A DNA stretch of 6,616 nt from an uncultured Bacteroidales bacterium (GTDB taxonomy: Bacteria; Bacteroidota; Bacteroidia; Bacteroidales; Paludibacteraceae). Position 1 is the first letter of the stretch. Each line of letters begins with the position of its first letter. Of the stretch, positions 1 through 6,616 are shown in pieces. The notes below the pieces were generated by a model that worked only from the letters and a program-made list of their open reading frames with translations, had not been told where the DNA came from and did not search any database. Where the stretch lies: positions 1-6,616 of the forward strand of contig CAIYTJ010000475.1 in the NCBI GenBank assembly GCA_903929065.1, in the 5' to 3' direction. The position numbers were made by a program, and so were the translations under genes.

Positions 1-1
1 A

Positions 2-33
2 CAAATATACTACATTTTTGTGATATTACCAAA
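2..33 (-). promoter_or_regulatory. Bacteroidota-type promoter pointing out of the window
   Basis: Read on the minus strand, TTTG (30-33) is followed after a 20-bp spacer by TATATTTG (2-9). This fits the Bacteroidota housekeeping promoter pattern TTTG - about 20 bp - TAnnTTTG. Transcription would start just beyond the left edge, so it would serve the next minus-strand gene, which is not in this window. The element lies downstream of the terminator at 70-113, which fits the start of a new transcription unit. AT-rich DNA can give such a match by chance. Confidence 0.5.
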
Positions 34-69
34 TAAATACGACATTATATTATTCTTATTACTTATAAT

Positions 70-113
70 AAAAAAAAAGTTGTTCAGAGTGCTAATTTGC
101 ATCCTGAACAACT
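70..113 (-). terminator. Rho-independent terminator of the secreted FN3 protein gene
   Basis: A perfect 10-bp inverted repeat (AGTTGTTCAG at 78-87, CTGAACAACT at 104-113) encloses a 16-nt loop, in which TGC/GCA (90-92, 99-101) can add three pairs. On the minus strand the stem is followed directly by an unbroken run of about eight U residues (70-77). It begins about 22 bases after the TAA of the gene that ends at 136, as expected for an intrinsic terminator. Confidence 0.9.
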
Positions 114-135
114 CATTATTAATACGTATATAAGA

Positions 136-2484
136 TTACCTAATTAAAAGCTTCTTAGAATAAACTGTTCCATCAAGACTTACAAGGCGAATAATATATA
201 ATCCAACAGGAAGTTTTGTATTTAATTTATTTTCAATGGCTTCTTTAAGCACCTGAACACCCTGTACATTGTAAACAGTAAGGTTACCGGCTACAGAAGT
301 ATTTATTACATTTCCATCAGACCAGATGCAATTTGAAACTTCAAGATTTTGAACAGCCAATAAACCAGCAGTAATAGCAAAACTGGCGGAAGGAGCGGAT
401 AATAATGAATTAGAATATACAATTCCATCTCCAATAGCTGCTACTTTATATGTACAAAGACTTGCAGAATCTAATCCCACAACATTATAGCTGCTTGTAG
501 CTTGTCCTGTTACAGTAAAGTTTTTTGCAAGCGGTTTTGCATAGTTCCAAACTGATACAATATATCCTGTAGCATTAGGAACAGGAGTCCAACTTGCTGT
601 GAAAGCACCCGGATTAATACCTGTTGCCGCGCCAATTTCGGTTGGAGCTGGAAGATCAGTTGTTGTAGGAAGTGTTGGACGTAGAATAATTTGACTAACG
701 TTCATGGAAGTTGTTCCATTATTTCTTAACCTGAAAGTAGAAGGTGCCGTACGAGAAAGATTTTCGATATAGGTTGCTTCTAATTTATTGGTTGTGTATG
801 TGTTAATCGGATTCCAGGTTGTTCCATCTGCGCTAAGTTCTTCAAGAGCAATTACTTTGGCATCACTACCTGAATAAGCATGAAATTCAATTTGAGCCAA
901 ACTGTTAATGGTTGGGAAAATAATATCTGCTGTTGTAAGTTTATCAAAGCTTATAACATTAACATGTGTTTCACCTTTTACTCCGGTTTGCACATTAGCA
1001 TAAGATACTGCTTTTTCAAACGTAAAACCAGCGGCTTTCCAGGTTGGATAATATCCTGATAAAGGTAAGTTAGTACTTGGTGTTGGTATCGGATTACCCC
1101 AAATGGCAACCTGAGAAAAATCAGTCGTCGCAGAAGTAATGTTTTGAGATAATGTATTACAACTGATTGTCCCAGATGGAGTTGAATCTAAAATACCTGA
1201 ACCATTCCCTTTAGCAACAACTTTATAATTATACGTAGTTCCCATTTGCAGTTGAGTGAAGGCATAACTTGTAACATTACCTCCCGTTACATTGATGGTA
1301 GCCACCTGAGTAGTATTCAACAATAAATAGATGTCATACCCTGTTGCAGAAGAAACTGAACTCCAGTTGGCGGTGAATCCAGAAGTTGAAATGTTTGTTG
1401 CTGCTGCTGCAGTTGGGGCGGTTAAGCCTAAAGTTGTTACTACTGTTGAACTACTGCTCGGGGCAGAGTTTGCAAAGGTTATTTTATCTGCAACTGCTGT
1501 AACCTGATAAGTATAAGCTGTGTTAGAAGATAATCCGGGAATAGTTAAACTTGAAGTTGACTGTCCTGTTGCATTTACTGTTTTAAGCAATGTGCTTCCG
1601 GCATAAACTGCAACATCATAACTTATTGCATTCGCCACCGGTGTCCAGTTAGCAGTAAAACTATTGTTTGTCACACTCGAAGCTGCATTTGCGGTAGGAG
1701 AAGATAGTGCCGGTACCTGTTTTCCAACTGCTGCTGCCCAACTGCTTGAAATACGAACTCCACTTACCATGAATTTTGATACACTGGCACCATTAACCCT
1801 GAATCTAAATCCATCAATCGGAGCTGAAACTGTTTTAGCACCAGGTCCTCCATTATTATCAATTACATCAGCTGTTGGTTCGGTTGCTGATCCAATAACC
1901 GGATTGACAAACAACGAAGCGGTAGAATTTGACCAGTCATATTTTACAACAAGCAAAAATGTCTGGTTTATGTCAGTGTATTCAGTTGTAGCCCATTTAT
2001 AGTCTGCACTTGAAGAACTGGCTCGTGTAGTTGCAAAGCGAAAATTAGTTGTTGTAATTGTACCTTTACCAATCAAAACTTTTGGTCCGTTACTTCCTGC
2101 AATGGACAAACACATTATTTCTGAATTTGCTTGTGCTTGAGCTACTCCTGGTTTAAATAAAAGCGACATATAAATGACACCTGAAGAAACAGGACTAATG
2201 CTTTTTACCAGTTTATAATCAGTTGCACCTGATGTGTAGTTTGATGTAACTAATTTACCAACACTGGATAAAGCATACATACCATTTCCATCTCCATAAG
2301 ATAGTGGATCAGAAGATAAATCACCAATTGTTCCAACAACAGCTGTTGTATAATTCAATGCTGTCCAGCTTGGCTCAGTTGTCAGACTCGCACCTGAATA
2401 ATTGAATGATTCATCCATAATAACTTGTGCAGAAGCAAATAAAGCAACAGTACACATTAAAATGACTAAAGTAATTTTTTTCAT
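136..2484 (-). CDS. Secreted T9SS-sorted protein with LamG-like region and three fibronectin type III repeats
   Basis: This 782-residue protein is probably exported and then secreted or anchored at the cell surface by the type IX system. Residues 1-19/20 form a signal peptide (MKK, hydrophobic core, likely cleavage in ASA-Q), which supports this start codon. Residues about 22-250 resemble the LamG/concanavalin-like domain common in Bacteroidota secreted proteins (ESFNYSGASL opening; FLLVVKYDW; a short strand ending in NP). Three FN3 repeats follow at about 258-351, 352-445 and 610-705, each with the hallmark F-T-A-(N/S)-W and a later tyrosine (ANAISYDV, SATGYDI, NATGYIV). Residues 446-609 form a beta-rich segment I cannot assign. 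Residues about 706-782 are a type A sorting domain (LTVYNVQGVQVL, then LPVGLYIIRL and a terminal KKLLIR). No catalytic motif was recognised; adhesion or carbohydrate binding is plausible but unproven. It has its own terminator and lies 329 bp from the upstream gene. Confidence 0.92.
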   Translation of the reverse strand: MKKITLVILMCTVALFASAQVIMDESFNYSGASLTTEPSWTALNYTTAVVGTIGDLSSDPLSYGDGNGMYALSSVGKLVTSNYTSGATDYKLVKSISPVSSGVIYMSLLFKPGVAQAQANSEIMCLSIAGSNGPKVLIGKGTITTTNFRFATTRASSSSADYKWATTEYTDINQTFLLVVKYDWSNSTASLFVNPVIGSATEPTADVIDNNGGPGAKTVSAPIDGFRFRVNGASVSKFMVSGVRISSSWAAAVGKQVPALSSPTANAASSVTNNSFTANWTPVANAISYDVAVYAGSTLLKTVNATGQSTSSLTIPGLSSNTAYTYQVTAVADKITFANSAPSSSSTVVTTLGLTAPTAAAATNISTSGFTANWSSVSSATGYDIYLLLNTTQVATINVTGGNVTSYAFTQLQMGTTYNYKVVAKGNGSGILDSTPSGTISCNTLSQNITSATTDFSQVAIWGNPIPTPSTNLPLSGYYPTWKAAGFTFEKAVSYANVQTGVKGETHVNVISFDKLTTADIIFPTINSLAQIEFHAYSGSDAKVIALEELSADGTTWNPINTYTTNKLEATYIENLSRTAPSTFRLRNNGTTSMNVSQIILRPTLPTTTDLPAPTEIGAATGINPGAFTASWTPVPNATGYIVSVWNYAKPLAKNFTVTGQATSSYNVVGLDSASLCTYKVAAIGDGIVYSNSLLSAPSASFAITAGLLAVQNLEVSNCIWSDGNVINTSVAGNLTVYNVQGVQVLKEAIENKLNTKLPVGLYIIRLVSLDGTVYSKKLLIR

Positions 2485-2546
2485 AAGAATTTGTTTTATA
2501 GTTTATTTATAGAATATCAATTAATTTGTTGTTAAATAAGTTTATT

Positions 2547-2578
2547 TTTTGGTCGACCAGATATTTGGTTGACCAAAA
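2547..2578. promoter_or_regulatory. Two-box palindromic operator candidate
   Basis: TGGTCGACCA (2550-2559) is a perfect 10-bp palindrome. TGGTTGACCA (2566-2575) is a one-mismatch version, with centres 16 bp apart. Flanked by TTTT and AAAA, the whole 32 bp is itself a near-palindrome in which 28 of 32 positions match the reverse complement. TTGGT-NN-ACCAA resembles the operators of GntR/FadR-subfamily regulators such as UxuR/ExuR (TTGGTATACCAA), from knowledge of that family. It lies 63-94 bp upstream of the ATG of the secreted FN3 protein gene, where a repressor or activator could act. The regulator is not encoded in this window. Confidence 0.55.
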
Positions 2579-2581
2579 GTA
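2574..2581 (-). promoter_or_regulatory. Possible -7 element for the secreted FN3 protein gene
   Basis: On the minus strand this reads TACTTTTG, matching the Bacteroidota -7 consensus TAnnTTTG. It overlaps the edge of the palindromic operator candidate, so transcription would start inside the operator, with a leader of roughly 80-85 nt before the ATG at 2484. No clear TTTG -33 box is seen 19-21 bp upstream, so the promoter is only tentative. Confidence 0.3.
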
Positions 2582-2750
2582 ATGCGGTATTTCAGAATAA
2601 AAAAATATTTAAGGCGTTTTTTTTCAAAAAATGCTGTAAAACATGTTTTTAATGTGACTTTTTAATTATTAATGACCGTTTATCCTATACTTAACAAAAA
2701 TACTTGCAATGACAATCTTTTATTGTAATTAATTTAAAATCAGTAGAAGT
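2582..2750. other. AT-rich intergenic stretch with no gene seen
   Basis: This is the gene-free DNA between the terminator of the 1129-residue protein gene and the operator candidate. It is strongly AT-rich with homopolymer runs. It contains a 12-bp palindrome AAAACATGTTTT (2638-2649), a T-run/A-run hairpin (2617-2631) and a TAnnTTTG match on the minus strand (2695-2702) without a correctly spaced -33 box. No convincing small gene or structured RNA was recognised. Confidence 0.6.
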
Positions 2751-2790
2751 ATAAAAAATCGCCGTAAAAGTATTCGAACTTTTACGGCGA
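2751..2790 (-). terminator. Rho-independent terminator of the phosphorylase-like gene
   Basis: A perfect 12-bp inverted repeat (TCGCCGTAAAAG at 2759-2770, CTTTTACGGCGA at 2779-2790) has an 8-nt loop. On the minus strand it is followed immediately by TTTTTTAT (2751-2758). The stem begins 23 bases after the TAG of the large gene that ends at 2814. This ends the transporter/phosphorylase transcription unit and separates it from the secreted protein gene. Confidence 0.93.
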
Positions 2791-2813
2791 CTTCAATTGT
2801 AAGAATATGATCA

Positions 2814-5800
2814 CTACATCTTAAACGATACAATAATTTCTTTTATATTTTTATCCCGATTGAAAACAGCCTGACTTTGAACAGCGTTTAGCAAATATCC
2901 GGTTGTTTGTTCGTTCTTTCCATCCATATAGTTGATTTCAATGCCTTCTTTTCCATCCATTCTATATTCAAACGGAACTGAACAATAGGTAAATTTCAAC
3001 TTTGGCTTTTCTGTGATTGATTCAATAAATTCATTGGCTTTCAACATTGAGCTATTGATTTTTATACAGCCATTTTCAAGCTGAACACCTAATTCGAAGA
3101 AACGATTGAGAATATCTTCCTTAACCTGACCTGTCATGCCCGGTTGTTGAACGCCGGCCATCATGGGCGTATGCGAATAAGCATCGAATGGGAATGAACC
3201 ATATTCTGTCGGAGTTTTGTGCGCTCCAATACCGGCTTTTACATCATCGTAATGTTTCACCAACCGTTTAATGATTTCCGAAGTGGCTCCATTTTCACTG
3301 GCTGATTTGATGTTTTCGCCTATTGCCAGCAGCAATTTGGAAACCATATGCCAGTAAATACTGCCCAATCCTTCGTATTTGTAGAATGTCCCCGAACGTC
3401 CGGTAAACGATTGATGATCGAAAATGGCTTCATATACTTCTTCAATGGCTTTTTTATCAGCTGCTGTAACTTCAAAGCCGGTCAGTTTTTCCAGTCCTTT
3501 ATCTAAGAATCCTACATTATTGAAATCGGCATTAAAATGGAATTCGCCTTTTTTGTCTTTCGAAATTATGCTGGTATTTCCGGCATTTACCAGGTCATGC
3601 AGCAGTTTTATCCGCTTCACATCTTCTTTCTTAATGTTGTTTTTATCCAGGAATAAAGGCAACGTTTTGTTTGGATATAAAATATAACTTTTTTGATCGG
3701 GACGATACAACGAGCTATTTCTCAAAGCATCAAGCAAGTCGACCGCTTCCATTGGCGTTAATTTGCCGGAAGTAAGAACGGCAACCTGTCCTTCAAGCAT
3801 TTCGTATAAATGTCGGATTGCCACAGTATCGTCGGTAAAACTAACCAGATTATAGGCGTGATACATGTTGTCGGCACGTTTGTTTACGGCAATTGACTGA
3901 TCGACATACGAAAGAGTAAGCCTGAAAAACTGATCCAAATCAGCTTTCGAAATTGTTTTTTTCTCATCCGAAAATCCGGCATAAACCGCATCACGATAAG
4001 CATTTCCGGCTTTGCCTAATTCATTGGCTATGCTACGACGTTGTTTATTGTCAAATCCACCATCAAGTATCTTTTCAAAATGTGTGAAAGCAGTTGAAAT
4101 TCTATTGAAAAAGCCAACCATTTCTTTTGAAACCGGAAAATTGTCTTCGTTTGACTGTTGGTACAATTCCTGAATGAAAGCCACAAAGCGACGGATATAA
4201 TACAAAGTTACCATCGACGCACCGGTTCCTACCAATGCATTGTTGGCATCGTTCCATTCGGGACGCAAGGTATTCATCCAAATTCCGGCTTCCGGAATAA
4301 AGTTGCTTAGCTTTGCCAATAAGGTGGCCAGTATTTTTTCGGTGAAAGTCACCAGTTTTACTTCGTTGTTTGAATTCAGCATCAATCGGGCATCAGAACC
4401 ATAGGATTTTTCTAGTTTTTCGATGGAATGATGCAGCTGTGCATCAAAACGAATTGAATTCTTCGGATTTGCAACAATTTCTTCGTAACTTTTCAGACGA
4501 TATGGAATATTGGCATAGGCAAACATTTCCTTGTTTAGCCATGATTGAAGGCTTTCGGGATAATAATTACGCGAAACTTCCACCAATTTTAATAAATAAA
4601 TAATCTGATGATCGCCCCAATATCCAATGTTCGACCATGGATTTTCGGGTTCAATTACTTCCCAGTCAATTCCTTCGTTGGTGATTTTATACGGGTTGTA
4701 ACCATCGGCCGTAGTGGCATTCAAAAATTTGGCAATAATGCCATTGATATATCCCGGAAATGATAATGAAAGCGCTTCCCAGTTTTGGAAAATATCGCGC
4801 CAGTTGCCCTGATACGAAAGAAGCTTTTTGCCTGCATCGTCTTTTACTACAATGTTGAACGAATTCCACGGGCGACTTGGATCACCGTGACGGCGGCCAA
4901 ATGTAATCGGCAGGTATTCCTGGAATAACCGGTATAAATTAGGATCGTTTTGTTCGTGAACCAATTTATCCAACTCCTGATAATCCATCGATTCAGGAAG
5001 TTTTGCCAGAAAACCGGCATGAATTTCAGCTATCTTTGTATTGAAAATCTGAAGATGTTTTTTGAAATCGGCAGCGTAAATGGTGTAGTTATCGCAGTAA
5101 ATACCACCACGCATGGTGTTGAAAAGCACATTGGAGAAATGACGAGCCATACCATTTTCGTCGGCTGTTTCCTGAATTCCATCTGCTTCGGCCACAATTG
5201 CTTTCAACGCTTTTGTTCCGGCAGCGATATTCTCTTCGATAACCTCTGAAATATCTTTTGTATGCTGAATTTGTTCCAACAGATTGTTTACACGAGTTGC
5301 ATCCAAGCTGGTTTCGGCAATTAAATACCATGTTTTTGAAGTTTTAGCTTCTAATTTTAAATCCGCACAAACAAAATAGGCACCACGCACTCCTTTTGCT
5401 TCCGTTTCCGAAACTATTTTTTTGCCACTTCTGAATGCATCCAATTGGGCGGAGCTTAGAAGGAAAGAAGCGTTATCAATACCTGTGCTCCAAATGGTAT
5501 TTGCCCGAAGCGATTCGCTTGGTTCTGCCCGGTCAACTAAAATAGCTTCCATGCGAAATAGTGCCAGCGACGAATTTTCAACTAATTCTGTTTTTTTATA
5601 TCCATCAACAAGTGTTGAGAATGTATTTTGAGTGAATTTGTCGATCCCTGAAGGTAAAACATTTTGAACACCATCAACAATATATAGTTCAACCGCCTCA
5701 TCATTATCGTTTGTAATCCAGCTTTTCTTCACCCAACCAAAATCGTCGGCATTCATCCATGCATAATTGAATGTCAAACCCAACTCAACGTTTTTTTCGG

Positions 5801-6203
5801 AAAAAATCAGTTTGTTGCCAATGGTACTTTTAGCAATAGAGCGCTCCAGCTTATAAACACCTTTATTTCTATCGGAAAATGGTTCCCACAAATACTGTTT
5901 TCCGTTTTTTTGAACATGAAGAATGGTTTTACTACCCGTCATTTCAGCCGATTCATTGATTTTATCGTCGGTATAATATGGAAATAGTGCCTGATCCGGA
6001 TTCTTACGACCTGCCGTTAAACCGCCTGTGCTCGAAATATACATCCAATGATTTGAATCACTCGCAATACTGATAAAGAAGGGCAACATTGAGTCGTAAT
6101 TCTTAATCTGATAGTATTTTTCATCACCAAGCTCGACAAATTGTCCTTTCACTTCCTGCTTGTCTGAGATAATCGGATTGTTTCCTATAAATAAGTTATT
6201 CAT
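2814..6203 (-). CDS. Clan GH-Q-like glycoside phosphorylase, probably GH149-type (beta-1,3-oligoglucan phosphorylase-like)
   Basis: This 1129-residue protein has no signal peptide or membrane segment and is probably cytoplasmic. Residues about 1-330 look beta-rich and resemble the N-terminal sandwich domain of GH94-like enzymes (YYQIKNYDSMLPF, then a GG turn near 60). Residues about 350-1030 look helical, as in an (alpha/alpha)6 barrel, with RRHGDPSRPWN (437-447), NWRDIFQNWEAL (467-478) and YWGDHQ (528-533). RPEWND (647-652) matches the DWND catalytic-acid region of GH94, with D652 the likely acid and Glu in place of the first Asp. H952 (YWHM) and T1024-G1025 (GMTG) sit where GH94 enzymes bind phosphate. 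The last 100 residues return to a beta-rich pattern. GH94 enzymes are usually about 800 residues, whereas GH149 and GH161 beta-1,3-glucan phosphorylases are about 1100, so GH149 is preferred. The expected reaction is phosphorolysis of an imported beta-glucan oligosaccharide to a sugar 1-phosphate. The neighbouring GPH symporter fits. The family assignment is from memory of motifs and not from a search; an inactive or hydrolytic relative is possible. Confidence 0.6.
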   Translation of the reverse strand: MNNLFIGNNPIISDKQEVKGQFVELGDEKYYQIKNYDSMLPFFISIASDSNHWMYISSTGGLTAGRKNPDQALFPYYTDDKINESAEMTGSKTILHVQKNGKQYLWEPFSDRNKGVYKLERSIAKSTIGNKLIFSEKNVELGLTFNYAWMNADDFGWVKKSWITNDNDEAVELYIVDGVQNVLPSGIDKFTQNTFSTLVDGYKKTELVENSSLALFRMEAILVDRAEPSESLRANTIWSTGIDNASFLLSSAQLDAFRSGKKIVSETEAKGVRGAYFVCADLKLEAKTSKTWYLIAETSLDATRVNNLLEQIQHTKDISEVIEENIAAGTKALKAIVAEADGIQETADENGMARHFSNVLFNTMRGGIYCDNYTIYAADFKKHLQIFNTKIAEIHAGFLAKLPESMDYQELDKLVHEQNDPNLYRLFQEYLPITFGRRHGDPSRPWNSFNIVVKDDAGKKLLSYQGNWRDIFQNWEALSLSFPGYINGIIAKFLNATTADGYNPYKITNEGIDWEVIEPENPWSNIGYWGDHQIIYLLKLVEVSRNYYPESLQSWLNKEMFAYANIPYRLKSYEEIVANPKNSIRFDAQLHHSIEKLEKSYGSDARLMLNSNNEVKLVTFTEKILATLLAKLSNFIPEAGIWMNTLRPEWNDANNALVGTGASMVTLYYIRRFVAFIQELYQQSNEDNFPVSKEMVGFFNRISTAFTHFEKILDGGFDNKQRRSIANELGKAGNAYRDAVYAGFSDEKKTISKADLDQFFRLTLSYVDQSIAVNKRADNMYHAYNLVSFTDDTVAIRHLYEMLEGQVAVLTSGKLTPMEAVDLLDALRNSSLYRPDQKSYILYPNKTLPLFLDKNNIKKEDVKRIKLLHDLVNAGNTSIISKDKKGEFHFNADFNNVGFLDKGLEKLTGFEVTAADKKAIEEVYEAIFDHQSFTGRSGTFYKYEGLGSIYWHMVSKLLLAIGENIKSASENGATSEIIKRLVKHYDDVKAGIGAHKTPTEYGSFPFDAYSHTPMMAGVQQPGMTGQVKEDILNRFFELGVQLENGCIKINSSMLKANEFIESITEKPKLKFTYCSVPFEYRMDGKEGIEINYMDGKNEQTTGYLLNAVQSQAVFNRDKNIKEIIVSFKM

Positions 6204-6212
6204 AAATAATGG

Positions 6213-6233
6213 CTCCTAGCCCCTAAAGGGGAA
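6213..6233 (+). repeat. 21-bp CCCCTAAAGGGG repeat, copy 1
   Basis: This copy contains the self-complementary core CCCCTAAAGGGG (6220-6231) followed by AA. It matches the reverse complement of 6282-6302 at 19 of 21 positions. It ends 9 bp before the start codon of the phosphorylase-like gene, so a transcript folded between the two copies would put a long stem at the translation start. It resembles short interspersed palindromic (REP-like) repeats that recur between genes in many Bacteroidota genomes; whether this one is multicopy cannot be seen here. Confidence 0.7.
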
Positions 6234-6278
6234 CTTAATTAGTATTTTGTTTTAATTTTCAATGTGTCCACACCCATC

Positions 6279-6616
6279 TTATTCCCCTTTAGGGGTTAGG
6301 GGTTCTTTTCTTCTTTCATCCAAATCCACTTTCATTTGGTCGGTTGTCTTTTTGTCAATCTTGTAGAAAATCATGAAAATAGCACATGACATATACAAAA
6401 CGCCCGGAATAACCGAAACCAACAGTTTTATTCCGGTAATTGCCGATGGAGATTGAACCGAGTTTGCAACAAAATGAGTAAGTGTCAGAATCCAACCGGC
6501 AATGGCTGCTCCAATGCCCCAACCGGCTTTTTGAGCAAAAACCGCCGCAGAAAAATACAAGCCTGTAGCTCGTCGACCGGTTTTCCATTCGCCATAATCA
6601 GCTGAATCGGCAATCA
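6279..6616 (-). CDS. GPH-family (MelB-like) sugar:cation symporter, C-terminal part
   Basis: Only the last 111 residues are present, because the gene runs off the right edge; the first whole codon is at 6612-6614. The protein is an inner-membrane transporter of the glycoside-pentoside-hexuronide:cation symporter family. The visible sequence begins with ADSADYGEWKTGRRATGL, close to the conserved D-Y-G-E-W-K-T-G motif of that family. Two hydrophobic helices follow, ending near WILTLTHF and near IFMIFYKI, then a charged cytoplasmic tail. The gene lies 75 bp upstream of the phosphorylase-like gene on the same strand with no T-tract terminator between them, so the two are probably cotranscribed, and it may import that enzyme's substrate. 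The last residues (KEPLTPKGE) are encoded by the inverted repeat at 6282-6302, so the tail looks altered by repeat insertion. The substrate cannot be read from this fragment. Confidence 0.88.
   Translation of the reverse strand, partial: IADSADYGEWKTGRRATGLYFSAAVFAQKAGWGIGAAIAGWILTLTHFVANSVQSPSAITGIKLLVSVIPGVLYMSCAIFMIFYKIDKKTTDQMKVDLDERRKEPLTPKGE
6282..6302 (-). repeat. 21-bp CCCCTAAAGGGG repeat, copy 2 (inverted)
   Basis: This is the inverted partner of 6213-6233, with core CCCCTTTAGGGG at 6284-6295 and a second GGGG run at 6299-6302. It lies inside the reading frame of the transporter and encodes its final residues, with the TAA stop at 6279-6281 just beyond it. The two copies can pair into a stem of about 21 bp around a 48-nt loop, and each core can also fold alone as CCCC-TAAA-GGGG. 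Confidence 0.7.

Noticed and set aside
1664..2002. Plus-strand open frame of 112 codons antisense to the secreted FN3 protein gene
   Set aside because: It lies wholly inside a well-supported gene on the other strand, has no recognisable domain, and its composition reflects the repetitive Ser/Thr/Ala codons opposite it.
2614..2634. Hairpin with T-run and A-run as a second terminator or small RNA
   Set aside because: The stem is almost entirely A-T pairs with a 3-nt loop and no following U-tract in a useful position, so it is probably just homopolymer runs.
2638..2649. Perfect palindrome AAAACATGTTTT as a regulator site
   Set aside because: In such AT-rich DNA a 12-bp palindrome of this composition is easily found by chance, and it has no second copy or good promoter next to it.
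4950..5249. Plus-strand open frame of 99 codons antisense to the phosphorylase-like gene
   Set aside because: It is antisense to a continuous conserved-looking protein and has no signal sequence, domain or promoter of its own; it is best explained as a shadow frame. The same applies to the other short plus-strand frames between 3424 and 5631.
6213..6302. Inverted repeat pair as a Rho-independent terminator for the transporter
   Set aside because: The minus-strand sequence after the stem is ATTATTT followed by the next gene's ATG, not a run of U residues, and the 48-nt loop is long. A transcript-end structure or mobile repeat fits better.
6355..6588. Minus-strand frame of 77 codons overlapping the transporter
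   Set aside because: It is an alternative frame of the transporter gene, whose own frame carries the DYGEWKTG motif and two membrane helices.

Overview
The window looks like part of a Bacteroidota chromosome. Supporting this are a protein with a type IX secretion (T9SS) C-terminal sorting domain, an AT-rich sequence without Shine-Dalgarno-like leaders, and a left-edge match to the Bacteroidota promoter pattern (TTTG, 20-bp spacer, TAnnTTTG). No rRNA, tRNA, CRISPR array or transposase gene was seen. All three genes lie on the minus strand, so transcription runs from right to left.

Right end (6279-6616): the last 111 residues of a GPH-family (MelB-like) sugar:cation symporter, whose 5' part lies outside the window. 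Its stop codon falls between two inverted copies of a 21-bp repeat built on CCCCTAAAGGGG, and one copy encodes the transporter's last residues. After 75 bp comes a 1129-residue cytoplasmic protein (2814-6203). Its layout and motifs resemble the clan GH-Q inverting glycoside phosphorylases (GH94/GH149/GH161). Its length favours the large beta-1,3-glucan phosphorylase families, GH149 in particular. A strong intrinsic terminator follows (2751-2790). The simplest reading is an import-and-phosphorolysis pair: the symporter brings an oligosaccharide in and the enzyme cleaves it with phosphate. The substrate is inferred, not shown.

Middle (2485-2813): an AT-rich intergenic region holding that terminator and, closer to the next gene, a two-box palindrome (TGGTCGACCA and TGGTTGACCA) that looks like an operator, possibly for a GntR/FadR-subfamily (UxuR-like) regulator.

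Left part (136-2484): a secreted 782-residue protein with a signal peptide, a LamG-like N-terminal region, three fibronectin type III repeats, an unassigned beta-rich segment between repeats 2 and 3, and a T9SS type A sorting domain. It has its own terminator (70-113). At the left edge a promoter-like sequence on the minus strand points out of the window to a further gene.

The phosphorylase/transporter pair and the secreted protein are separated by a terminator and are probably separate transcription units. Whether they share a regulon depends on whether the operator palindrome recurs in front of other carbohydrate genes.
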